Positions 7,023-14,750 of a DNA stretch of 16,042 bases are shown here, one piece after another. Under the pieces are notes generated by a model, which was not told the origin of the DNA, did no database searches, and saw only the letters and a program-made list of their open reading frames with translations. The number at the start of each line of letters is the position of its first letter. Position 1 is the stretch's first letter. Origin of the DNA: JASSUD01 sp031963445 (GTDB taxonomy: Bacteria; Pseudomonadota; Gammaproteobacteria; Burkholderiales; Burkholderiaceae); assembly GCA_031963445.1 (NCBI GenBank), contig JASSUH010000004.1, positions 1 to 16,042 on the forward strand, given 5' to 3'. The translations under genes were made by a program, and so were the position numbers.

Positions 7023-7302
7023 AAAAAAGGTTACAAAGGTAACATTTACAAAAAATGTTAAAAAACACAAATTAAATCAATAACTTACATCTTATCAAAA
7101 AAGTAACAATAGAGTTACATTAAAGTAACACGTAACCTTTTTTGTTCATGCAGCACTTACTCAAAAAAATCGACAAGAGAGAAAATTTTTACGTGTTACC
7201 TTTTTCGTAACTCCTTTGTTACTTTTTTTGGTAACAAAATTTTCTTTATATATCAACAACTTATAGCTACTTTTGAGTAATGTTACCCTTGTAACCTTTT
7301 TT
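7023..7302. repeat. Symmetric nested inverted-repeat element with GTTAC/GTAAC words
   Basis: Outer arms 7023-7046 and 7279-7302 are inverted copies matching at 23 of 24 bases. Inner arms 7097-7133 and 7191-7228 are imperfect inverted copies (first 22 bases match at 20; last nine, GTAACACGT, match fully). The outer-to-inner distance is 50 bases on both sides, and both pairs share one centre near 7162. Twelve GTTAC/GTAAC pentamers lie inside, often as closely spaced inverted pairs. The DNA is very AT-rich. Candidate roles: replication origin for the primase-helicase, regulator-binding array, or MITE-like insertion. Confidence 0.75.
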
Positions 7303-7305
7303 TCA

Positions 7306-7319
7306 CCCCCCTACCCCCC
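7306..7319. repeat. C6-TA-C6 tract
   Basis: CCCCCCTACCCCCC directly abuts the right outer arm of the repeat element; the complement has two G6 runs. Striking in otherwise AT-rich DNA; could form a G-rich structure or be a binding tract. Confidence 0.6.
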
Positions 7320-7532
7320 TGTTATCTGAGGCAATAGAAAATCAGCCATTAAGAATAAGACGGCTTATTTACAGCTCTCGCTCAGAGCAAAAATACATCT
7401 GCGTAGAAATGCATCATCTTGCATAGATTTGCATAACTTTTTGATTTGCCAAAATGCGCTGAATCCCTTGCTGCCTGGTTCTTTCAGGCAAAATGAGATG
7501 CATAGAAAATTACACTTTTTGTAAGAGCCGCA

Positions 7533-7608
7533 GGTGGGAGGGGAACTGCGTTGTGCAGGGTGGAGCCCCGCGAGTAAGGGCTAACAAAGCCCTCACTAAG
7601 GCTTCCAC
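7533..7608. promoter_or_regulatory. Candidate cos / terminase-recognition zone with long hairpin
   Basis: In P2-like phages cos lies just beyond the 3' end of Q, which is here. GGTGGGAGGGGAACTGCG (about 7533-7550) loosely resembles the G-rich P2-type cos core. Next to it GTGGAGCC (7560-7567) pairs with GGCTTCCAC (7600-7608, one bulge), enclosing AGGGCT-AACAA-AGCCCT (7577-7593): a long two-part hairpin. Position and structure support cos; the exact nicks cannot be named. Confidence 0.35.
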
Positions 7609-7642
7609 GGGGATAAAAGGAAGAGAGAAAGTGGCAGGACGA

Positions 7643-7670
7643 GTTAAAGAGCCTCTATAAGGTCTTTAAC
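7643..7670. terminator. Inverted repeat downstream of Q
   Basis: GTTAAAGA (7643-7650) and TCTTTAAC (7663-7670) pair perfectly, extended by CCT/AGG with a bulge. It lies about 50 bases past the Q stop on the Q transcript. No clear U tract follows, so a factor-independent terminator is uncertain. Confidence 0.35.
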
Positions 7671-7716
7671 ACGAGATAAACCAGCAAATGATTAGCTGAT
7701 TATTGAAGATAAAGAT

Positions 7717-8670
7717 TTACTCAGCTTCAAACCGAATAACATGTTCTGGTAGCTTGGTATTCAACTCGGCAAAGCGGGCTTGCAATGGTTGCATCTGATG
7801 CCGCGTAAATATTTCATCTGCGATATCAGCCGAACCGAAGCCCCCTGCATTACTCGGCGGAATACCTAAAAGTTGGGGTGGCACGCAGTGCGCGGTAAGT
7901 AAATCATCTCTTGTCACGTTTTTAATATTAAAAAATTCATCCTTCGCGGTGACTTCGGATACGGGTATTAGCTGTAACCCATCTTTCTTCCCATTAGGCG
8001 CATACACAAAGAGATTCCTAAAATTTCCTGGCCCTTTGCTTTCTTTGAGTGCTTGGCGTAGGTTATTCACATCGGCTTCTTGGTGGGCGGCATCCGTCAT
8101 ATACAAAATAAAGCCAGCATGGCTACCGTTTTCATAGTATTTGCGCCGAAATAACGTCGCCGATTCGTTGAGCCAGGCCGCGTGAAGTCCGCTTAAGTAT
8201 TGCGGCAGGCCGTAAACTTCTTGATTGATGTCTGGCTGTCTTAAATGCAGCACACTGCCTGCTTTAAATGAATGCTCCTGTTGCCAACCTCTGACAAAGT
8301 AGTAAGTCTGCAAGTCTGTCCCGCACCTGACATATTTAGCCGGTACATGCTGGAGTTCGATAATCTGCCCCAACCGATTAAAGCGCTTCTCTAGGTATGC
8401 ATTACCAAAGACTAAAAAATCTAAAACTAACTGGCTAAACACTCCTCGCGAGAGCCAAGAATGCGGAATAAATGATGACGTTAAGAGATTGAACTTAAGG
8501 TTAATGGCTGAGCTATGATGGGGACTTGCTGTAAACGACTTAGCCAGACCTACCCAACTGATGGGCGGCTCGTACCATTTCCCATTTATCCAACATTCCA
8601 GGTAATCGGGCATGTCAGCCCGCTTGAGCGCTGGCATCGGTTCACCAAACGTAAACGTTTCGATTGTCAT
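7717..8670 (-). CDS. Q: Phage portal protein (P2 gpQ-like)
   Basis: A 317-aa portal of the P2 family (P2 gpQ about 344 aa), forming the ring at the capsid vertex through which DNA enters. Family segments are present in order: LECWINGKWYEPPISWVGLA, GNAYLEKRFNRLGQI, LRQPDINQEVYGLPQYL, LNESATLFRRKYYENGSHAG, KGPGNFRNLFVYAPNGKKDG, KDEFFNIKNVTRDDLL and PPQLLGIPPSNAGGFG. The start ATG overlaps the stop of P by four bases (8667-8670), so P and Q are one leftward operon as in P2. The shortness relative to P2 is mainly at the N-terminus and the C-terminal tail. No frameshift is seen, unlike its operon partner. Confidence 0.93.
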   Translation of the reverse strand: MTIETFTFGEPMPALKRADMPDYLECWINGKWYEPPISWVGLAKSFTASPHHSSAINLKFNLLTSSFIPHSWLSRGVFSQLVLDFLVFGNAYLEKRFNRLGQIIELQHVPAKYVRCGTDLQTYYFVRGWQQEHSFKAGSVLHLRQPDINQEVYGLPQYLSGLHAAWLNESATLFRRKYYENGSHAGFILYMTDAAHQEADVNNLRQALKESKGPGNFRNLFVYAPNGKKDGLQLIPVSEVTAKDEFFNIKNVTRDDLLTAHCVPPQLLGIPPSNAGGFGSADIADEIFTRHQMQPLQARFAELNTKLPEHVIRFEAE

Positions 8671-10389
8671 GAATAAAACTCCATAAAGCCGTGGTTATCT
8701 GCCCCTGCTAGCGGCTCATGATCGAGCGCATGCAAACACGCCCACGCTAAATCAGCATGGCCGATTATTTCGTTGCGATGAGATTGATAAGTGACTTGCC
8801 GACCGCTGGCGGTTAAGGTTTGGCGAATGCTCATCAAAGCTTGGGCTAGATCTGTCCAACTCGCATCAAAGGCTAGACGCCCGCGGCGAATCACAGCTTG
8901 CCCTTTGAGCACTAAGCGGTTTTTTACCTCAGGGGAATAGTTCAATCCTGTTACGGCAGGGAAAAAACGTTTAACCAGTTGAAAGACCCCCTGCCCCATC
9001 CCAGTGGTATCAATACCGATATACGTCACGTGATAACGCTCAGTTATTTTTTTGATGTGCTCGGCTTGGGCTTCAAAATCGATGTTCCGCCATTGATATT
9101 TCTCGAGCACGCGAAAACGTGCATTGTTAGTGGTGGGCGGCGCAATCACGACGCATCCCGCCGCATCGCGTGACAAGGATGGGTCGTACCCAATCCACAC
9201 CGACGCATGCCCTAAAGGCCGCTGCGCTAGAGGCTTAAAGTCTTCCCATTCAACCCACGCATCGACCATACAGCGTTGGCAATCCGCGAGCGTAAAGACG
9301 GACGCGGTATCGTCAATAAATTGACACATCAAGAGATTCTGATAGTCCTCTGGGCTGTATTCGTTTTTCAGTTGGGCGAGATCAAATAAATTGCAACCTT
9401 GGCTAACGGCATCTTCCACCGTGACGATTTGTCGCCACTGCTGATCATTCCCGAGTTGCCCCGCCTTTAAGGCCGCATAACTCGTATCCACTTGGATATG
9501 TTTTTCGGGTTGTCGTCCACGATTGGCATGTTCCCCACTCCAAAAGGGGTAAGCCTCATGATTTAAGCTGGAAGGTGTCGAGAAATACGTTTTTCTCCAT
9601 TTCGCGTGCATCGCCATGCCGGATGCGACTTTGTTTAACGTCGTAAATTGCGGTGTCCAGAAATACTCATCAAAGTAAAAATTGCCGTGATAGCTTTGTG
9701 CGGTACGCGCATTCGTACTGAGAAAATAAAGCGTCGCATGATTGGCGAGCACAATAGGTTCACCGGCGCAACTCCATCCCCGTCACGTCTTGGACAAACT
9801 GCACCACGTATTGCCTAAAGATTTGGGCCTGCGCTTTACTCGCCGATAAAAAAATTTGATTACGGCCTGTAGTTAACGCATCTATCAGCGCTTCTCTAGC
9901 GAAGTACCACGTTGCGCCAATCTGGCGAGATTTCAGTAAGTTACGGGTGCGTTGGTGGCCGTTTTGATACCAGCGCTTTTGATAATCAAAAAGGGAATCA
10001 ATAAACGCTTCGCGTAGCTTGTCTTGTTGCTCTTCGTTTAACGCATTACGCGGAAGTTTTTTAACAGCCTGCGCTTTATTTTTATCGGGTACGCCGTGAC
10101 TTAAGCGTTCAATTTGACGTGTGAGTAAATCAATCTCTTTAAAGTCTTTGCCTGCTTTCTCTTCTCTCGCAATCAATGCCGTTAAGCGATCTTCCAAACT
10201 CGCAACGACCTTTTCAGCTCCGCTCAGTCTTTCCCATTGCTCGCGCTGTTTTCCAGGCGGCTACGGTTGCGTATTTTTGTTTTAGATGGCGAGCAATCGC
10301 CGTAATGTCCAGCCTTGCCCATACAAAGAGCGAGCGATAGAACGCAGGTTTAACGAATCAACAGAGGAAGGTAAGGGGCAGCCAGTCAT
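8667..10389 (-). pseudogene. P: Terminase large/ATPase subunit (P2 gpP-like), frameshifted
   Basis: P2 gpP family: packaging ATPase with a C-terminal RNase H-like nuclease. The N-terminus starts at the ATG at 10387-10389 (MTGCPLPSSVDSLNLRSIAR, then LYGQGW) and continues in another frame as ITAIARHLKQKYATVAAW, an HTH. The next block (from about 10197) has KEIDLLTRQIERLSHG and the P-loop-like LKSRQIGATWYFAREAL; near 9770 one extra base stops it at MELRR, and the frame shifts to EPIVLANHATLYFLS. The rest has a Walker B-like NFYFDEYFW and nuclease aspartates in WIGYDPSLSRDAAG and YIGIDTTGMGQGV. Healed length is about 573 aa, near P2 gpP (about 590). At least three single-base indels (about 10307, 10252, 9770) separate the blocks. 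All catalytic motifs survive. Confidence 0.88.
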
Positions 10390-10526
10390 GCGGCTAACCG
10401 TAATGGTCCGCCTTGCTGAACACTAGGACTGTTATTTGTAAAACGCCGATCTTTGACAATAGAGGTGGTTGCTTGCGTTCGTCTTCATTAGCACGATACA
10501 GCCATGTTTCTTTTACACGGCAATGT
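10390..10526. promoter_or_regulatory. Divergent late promoter region between P and O
   Basis: In P2 the leftward P-Q and rightward O-N-M-L operons start here from Ogr-dependent promoters. A TTGT/ACAA dyad (10436-10459) is present, but its 16-base spacing differs from the TGT-N12-ACA of P2, so I do not assign specific sites. Assignment rests on gene arrangement. Confidence 0.4.
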
Positions 10527-11319
10527 ATGAACTCTCGCCCTTTTTTTCGCGTAGCAACAGAAGGCCGCAACGGTTGACGGTCGCACTATTAAGCGTCGTT
10601 GGCTTGAGCAAATGGCGCAGCACTATAACCCCAACTTTATAGCGCTCGCGTCTTTATCGAACATATTCGCGGCATGGTGCCGGGATGGCCCATTTAAAGC
10701 CTACGGTGATGTGATCGCACTTAAAACGCAAGAAGGGCCGGACGGCAAATTAACGCTACTGGCGCAGATTGGATCCCACCCCGAACTCGTCGCCCTGATT
10801 AAAGCCAAACAAAAGATTTATACGAGTGTCGAAATTAATCCCGATTTTGCCGATACAAAGCCGCGTACTTAGTGGGCTTAGGCATTACGATAGTCCGCGA
10901 GCTTAGGCACGGAACGCCTATCGTTTACCCGTCAGCCCGCATCAGCCCACCTTTTTTCTGAGGCAATCGAAATGATGAATGAAGAAGATGAATCAGAAAT
11001 GCCGTCGATGCTCTCGAAAGTGAAAACCTTATTGGGCTTATCCAAGTCTCAAGCAGCACAAGATGATCAAAAGTGGCGCGACCTGAACGACGCCCTCGAA
11101 ACGCTTGCGCACCATAGTAAAGAACAGTTGGAAGCCTTCACGCGTTATCAAGTACGCATAAACGCTTTAGAAACTTGCGTAAAAGAACTAGCGACGTGCC
11201 AAACCCAAGATCAAACCGCCTTTCGGTTACTTAAGCAGGAACTCGAATTAACCAGTGATCACACCCCGCAAAGACCTGTTGCGACGGGTTCACGTGCCGT
11301 TATCTTGACTGACTGCTAA
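10527..11319 (+). pseudogene. O: Capsid scaffold/protease (P2 gpO-like), frameshifted
   Basis: P2 gpO is an internal scaffold whose N-terminal serine protease matures the head. The ATG at 10527 gives MNSRPFFRVATEG; other frames give VDGRTIK, WLEQMAQHYNPNF, FIEHIRGMVPDGPFKAYGDV, IALKTQEGPDGKLTLLAQI and KAAYLVGLGIT, then a C-terminal stretch from about 10960 that is open to 11319 (MLSKVKTLLGLSK and a helical, glutamine-rich scaffold tail). The order and content match gpO. At least six indels lie between about 10570 and 10930, several of them lost or gained bases in short homopolymers (TTT before ATAGCG; GG near 10680; bases near 10890-10900). The intact C-terminal scaffold part is about 115 codons. 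It is followed after 13 bases by the capsid gene. Confidence 0.85.
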
Positions 11320-11332
11320 GAGGGATTTTTCT

Positions 11333-12372
11333 ATGCTGAATGAAACTCGTGAACTTTTTAGTGGCTATTTAAACCAAATTGCCAAGATAAACGGCGTAAG
11401 CAATATCACACAACAATTTACCATCGCGCCCAGCGTCCAACAGAAGCTTGAAAGACATATTCAAGAATCAAGCGATTTTTTACGACGGATTAATGTTAAA
11501 GGTGTCAGAGCGCAAGAAGGCGAAAAGCTAGGGATAGGCATTCGCTCTTCAATTGCGAGCACAACCGATACGAATAGTAGAGAGCGTAAAACGTTTTAAT
11601 CCCATTTATTTAGACGGTTTATCGCTACCGCGCTGAACAAACCAATTTTGAATACACATATTAAATACAGCTCGATCGATGAATGGGCGCTCCCATGAAA
11701 ATTTTCAAAAGCTCATCAGTAATTCGACTATAGAACAGCAAGCACTCGACCGTATAAAGATTGGGTTTAATGGTACTCACCGTGGCCGCCACATCGGATA
11801 GAGAAAAAAATAATTTATTACAAGATGTCAATATCGGATGGCTGCAACAGTACCGCAATTATGCGCCGGAACGCGTCTTAAATAAGAGTCAAAGAGGCGG
11901 CTCAATCATTATTGGGAAAAACGGCGACTATGCCATTTAGACGCCTTAGTTTTTTGATGCGGTGAATCATTTAATTCACCCTGCGTATCAAGACGATACG
12001 AAACTGGTAGTGATTTGCGGGGCGCGAACTTTTACACGATAAATATTTTCCCATTCTTAACCAAGAACATCGGCCAACCGATATGTTGGCGTCTGATGTC
12101 ATTGTGAGCCAAAAGCGAATTGGCCATTTACCCGCAATACGGGCACCGTATTTCCCCAATAACAGTTTACTGATTACCCGTTTAGATAATTTATCGCTGT
12201 ATTGGCAAATAAGCGGAAGGCGGGCGCACGATTTCCGATAACCCTAAATCCGATCAAATAGAAATCTACGAATCAACCAATGATGCATATGTGATTGAAA
12301 ATTTTGAGGCAGGGGTGTTTAATCGATAACATCGAGACTAAAGAAATATTTTCTGATGAGAGCGAGGCTTAA
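11333..12372 (+). pseudogene. N: Major capsid protein (P2 gpN-like), many frameshifts
   Basis: P2 gpN family HK97-fold major capsid protein. The first 82 codons from the ATG at 11333 are intact (LFSGYLNQIAKINGV, FTIAPSVQQKLERHIQESSD, FLRRINV, GIGIRSSIASTTDT). Beyond 11590 the frame changes repeatedly but the product can be followed: GYRYRAEQTNFEYT, IEQQALDRIKIGFNGT, LLQDVNIGWLQQYRN, APERVLNKSQRGGSII, IGKNGDYA, DDTKLVVICG, DKYFPILNQEHRPTDML, ASDVIVSQKRIGHLPAIR, APYFPNNSLLITRLDNLSLY, IYESTNDAYVIENFEAG and a last KEIFSDESEA stop. I count about eight or nine single-base indels. Healed length is about 345 aa, close to P2 gpN (357). A phage with this sequence could not make capsids; if a read-level artefact, it is an intact gene. 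Confidence 0.88.
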
Positions 12373-12374
12373 GC

Positions 12375-13028
12375 ATGAAAAGCTTAGCCCGCTATCATCT
12401 TGAACGGATGCAGGCCAAAACAGCGGCTACCGGACACACCCGAGCCGATGTCAGTCGCTATGAATTGATGCTGGCGAAACTCGCCACAGATCGCCAGCGA
12501 CTTAAAGCGATTCAATCGATCACGCGCAAAATTGAAGTTAAGCGCGAGCTGTTACCGGAATATGAAGCGTATGTGGCGGGTGCGTTAGAAAGCGCCCAAG
12601 GCGTGCAAGACGATGTGTTAACGACAGTCATGATTTGGCGTATTGATACAGGCGACTATGCAAACGCCCTGACGATTGCAACTTATGCGCTCAAGCATCA
12701 TTTAACGTTACCTGATCAATACGAACGCACACTAGCTACCTTCGTCACTGAACAAATAGCGGAAGCTGCGTTATCGGTGGGTGAATCTTTTGATCTTGCG
12801 CTATTAACGCAACTTGCTAAATGCACTGAGCCACACGATATGCCCGACCCTGTACGAGCAAAGCTCCATAAAGCCTTAGGCATCGTGCTGCAAGCAAACC
12901 AACCTGAGCAAGCACTAAACCATTACCGCCGAGCACTTGACCTTGCACCACGTTGCGGCGTTAAAAAAGAGATCGAGCGATTAGAGCGATTGTTAACGGT
13001 TTCCCCCCAACCGAGCGGCGCAAGCTAA
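12375..13028 (+). CDS. M: Terminase endonuclease/small subunit (P2 gpM-like)
   Basis: A 217-aa protein of the P2 gpM family, the terminase subunit that nicks cos during packaging with gpP. Family features: the N-terminal helical MKSLARYHLERMQAKTAA, SRYELMLAKLATDRQRLKAI, KRELLPEYEAYVAGALES, and QDDVLTTVMIWRIDTGDYANA, which is the best-conserved block. A C-terminal helical segment (QALNHYRRALDLAPRCGVKK, a tetratricopeptide-like repeat) ends the protein. It begins two bases after the capsid stop and has no frameshift. P2 gpM is about 247 aa, so this is slightly short. Confidence 0.88.
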   Translation: MKSLARYHLERMQAKTAATGHTRADVSRYELMLAKLATDRQRLKAIQSITRKIEVKRELLPEYEAYVAGALESAQGVQDDVLTTVMIWRIDTGDYANALTIATYALKHHLTLPDQYERTLATFVTEQIAEAALSVGESFDLALLTQLAKCTEPHDMPDPVRAKLHKALGIVLQANQPEQALNHYRRALDLAPRCGVKKEIERLERLLTVSPQPSGAS

Positions 13029-13090
13029 GAAACAGCGTTAAATCTGTTACTGATGTTTGCTCACCGCTCTTTCTTTTTGTGTTGGCCTAC

Positions 13091-13552
13091 ATGGACTTTA
13101 TCGCAACCGCTCCCGCTGAATCGGCGACAACGATTAAGAATGATGGCTGGTTTCCTGATCTCGATTTGCCCCATTGTCGCGCCACGATGCGATTAGATGG
13201 CACGGTGACGGAGCAACGCTTAACCGATGCAGTGACGGCGGCAATAGCGAGTGTGAATACCGAATTAGCCTGTTGGCAAAGCGAGCAGCAGCGAGAGGGG
13301 TATCAAAAATTATCTGATGTCCCTGCCGCCCAAGTGAATAGCGAGAGCATCCGAGTTATCTCTTATAGACGCGCTATCTATCACTACGCGCATGCCGATT
13401 TAATCGAACAGTATCGAAATTTTGATAGTACGCATTCAGGGATGCAGCAGGCCGAATCACTAGAAACCACGAGTGACAACGATCGCCGCACCGCTCGTTG
13501 GGCGATAAGCGATATCCAAAGCCGCTCACATGCGACGGTGGAGCTTATTTGA
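13091..13552 (+). CDS. L: Head completion protein (P2 gpL-like)
   Basis: About 153 aa. P2 gpL closes the filled head before tail joining. The start ATG at 13091 (MDFIATAPAESATTI) matches the family's MxFIA opening; an in-frame GTG at 13079 would add four residues and has no better ribosome site. Visible blocks are NDGWFPDLDLPHCRATMRLD, VTAAIASVNTELACWQ and YRRAIYHYAHADLIEQYRNF. It follows M after about 60 bases and its stop overlaps the X start (TGATG at 13550-13554). No break is seen. Confidence 0.85.
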   Translation: MDFIATAPAESATTIKNDGWFPDLDLPHCRATMRLDGTVTEQRLTDAVTAAIASVNTELACWQSEQQREGYQKLSDVPAAQVNSESIRVISYRRAIYHYAHADLIEQYRNFDSTHSGMQQAESLETTSDNDRRTARWAISDIQSRSHATVELI

Positions 13553-13755
13553 TGTGGGTTACCGCTCAACAAGGAGAAACGCTGGACGCGCTTTGCTATC
13601 GGGTGAAACAACGCACCGCTAGCTTAGTAGAAGCAACGCTTGAGGCGAACCCTGGCTTAGCCCAGTACGGCCCGATCTTACCTCATGGCCTGAAAGTGAA
13701 TTTACCTGATCTGTCACTTAACACCGTGCGCCGCACGCTTCAATTATGGGATTAA
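13552..13755 (+). CDS. X: Tail protein X (P2 gpX-like)
   Basis: A 67-aa LysM-like tail protein. The sequence MWVTAQQGETLDALCYRVKQ, then EANPGLAQYGPILPHGLKV and NLPD, follows P2 gpX almost block for block (GDTLDAIC, ANPGLAELG, LPHG, LPD). The start overlaps the L stop, so the two are translationally coupled. Intact and of normal length. Confidence 0.9.
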   Translation: MWVTAQQGETLDALCYRVKQRTASLVEATLEANPGLAQYGPILPHGLKVNLPDLSLNTVRRTLQLWD

Positions 13756-13760
13756 CTTGC

Positions 13761-14135
13761 ATGGCTGAGCCTATCTCTACGTCATTTGCAACAGCCGCAA
13801 CGACAGCCGTTACGATGGTTTCTTTATGTCCAGGTATCGACGCGAGTACGGTTATCGGCGCGTTTGCGGGTGCGGTCGTGTTTGTCATGGCTTCGACGCA
13901 TTTATCTCTTGTTAAACGGGCTGCGTTTTTTATTGTTTCTATGATCAATGGCTGCTTATGCGCCAAGACTGTAGCGGCTGAGTTGACCTCAATTTTACCC
14001 ACGCATGTCGAAGTCTCGCCGAGTGTTGGCTCGCTGATTGGTGCTGCGGTGAGTGTGAAGCTTTTACTGTGGTTGATCTCACGCGCTGATCATATAGATA
14101 TCTGGTTAGATCGTTTTAAGCGGGATAAGTCATGA
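13761..14135 (+). CDS. Phage holin
   Basis: About 124 aa from MAEPISTSF; an in-frame ATG at 13746 inside the X gene would add five residues and is less likely. Three hydrophobic segments can be seen: around VIGAFAGAVVFVMAS, AAFFIVSMINGCLCA and VGSLIGAAVSVKLLLWLIS, with a basic C-terminus (DRFKRDKS). This is class I holin topology. It follows X and overlaps the endolysin start by a few bases (ATGATG at 14132-14137), so the lysis genes are coupled. The holin makes the hole that releases or activates the endolysin. It is not related by eye to P2 gpY; identification rests on topology and position. Confidence 0.75.
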   Translation: MAEPISTSFATAATTAVTMVSLCPGIDASTVIGAFAGAVVFVMASTHLSLVKRAAFFIVSMINGCLCAKTVAAELTSILPTHVEVSPSVGSLIGAAVSVKLLLWLISRADHIDIWLDRFKRDKS

Positions 14136-14731
14136 TGTCGGGCTTAACTGAAGCAGACTTTCAGCAGGCCGCTACTACCCTTAATGTACCGCTCGCTATC
14201 GTGCAAGCCGTGGCCGAAGTCGAATCACAAGGCCAAGGCTTTTTACCCGATGGGCGGCCAGTGATTCTCTTTGAGCGGCATATCTTTTACAAGCGGCTGA
14301 AGCAATACGGCTTAGATATCGCGCAGTTAACGCAGGATTGTCCGCATATCGTGAATGTCTCTCCTGGCGGGTATCAAGGCGGCGTCATGGAATATGAACG
14401 CTTAGCAATGGCACAACAGATACATGAAACCGCGGCTTATGAAGCAGCGAGTTGGGGGATATTTCAGATAATGGGTTTGCATTGGCAGGCACTAGGTTAT
14501 GCCAGCATTGATGGCTTTGTGCAGTGCATGCAGCGTAGTGCGCGGGAACAATTAATGGCGTTTATTCGTTATCTGAAGCATCAGCCAACCCTCATTCACG
14601 CTTTACAAACGCAGCAATGGGCGTTGTTTGCGAGAGGGTATAACGGCATCGATTATGCCCGTCATGCTTACGACCTTAAATTAGCGCAGGCGTGGAACAA
14701 ATACATGCGTGTGGATGTAGATAACTGTTAG
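14132..14731 (+). CDS. N-acetylmuramidase-type endolysin (DUF3380-like)
   Basis: A 199-aa peptidoglycan hydrolase. The catalytic glutamate is probably E31 in VAEVESQGQGF, followed by PVILFERHIFYKRL, the diagnostic start of the DUF3380/muramidase family; later blocks are EAASWGIFQIMG, LHWQALGYASI and WALFARGYNGIDYARHAYD, which carry the substrate-cleft aromatics. No signal peptide is seen, so export through the holin is expected. P2 uses a different lysozyme (gpK), so the lysis cassette has been exchanged. It overlaps the holin end and is intact. Confidence 0.88.
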   Translation: MMSGLTEADFQQAATTLNVPLAIVQAVAEVESQGQGFLPDGRPVILFERHIFYKRLKQYGLDIAQLTQDCPHIVNVSPGGYQGGVMEYERLAMAQQIHETAAYEAASWGIFQIMGLHWQALGYASIDGFVQCMQRSAREQLMAFIRYLKHQPTLIHALQTQQWALFARGYNGIDYARHAYDLKLAQAWNKYMRVDVDNC

Positions 14732-14750
14732 CAGATTTTAAACGCAATCA

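Larger units (their letters stand above)
6764..7438 (+). repeat. Two copies of TTGCATAACT flanking the repeat element
   Basis: TTGCATAACT occurs at 6764-6773 and 7429-7438, each followed within about 15 bases by a related GC(A/C)AAAATGC word. They could be integrase or excisionase arm sites, since the first lies 46 bases from the attachment core. Ten bases in AT-rich DNA is modest evidence. Confidence 0.3.
6719..7716. other. Gene-poor 1-kb region between attachment core and portal gene
   Basis: No long gene is visible. The left part (6719-7020) is AT-rich, with a possible broken leftward small gene. 7023-7302 is a symmetric inverted-repeat element. 7306-7319 is a C6-TA-C6 tract. 7400-7500 has several TGCAT words, including TTGCATAACT also present at 6764-6773 near the att core. 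7500-7670 is GC-richer with hairpins, where a P2-like cos site would lie. Confidence 0.6.

Noticed and set aside
7023..7302. Insertion sequence
   Set aside because: No transposase coding is present in or beside the element, and no target duplication is visible outside the arms.
7023..7302. CRISPR array
   Set aside because: Repeats are inverted and short, with no regular spacers or leader; no cas genes in the window.
7472..7490. Hairpin TGCCTG-N7-CAGGCA as a terminator
   Set aside because: No U tract follows it on either strand.
10453..10458. Perfect TTGACA -35 box between P and O
   Set aside because: No -10-like hexamer lies 15-19 bases downstream, and these late operons are expected to be Ogr-dependent.
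13718..14002. Leftward 94-codon frame opposite the holin
   Set aside because: It is the reverse shadow of a convincing, well-placed holin gene and resembles nothing on its own.
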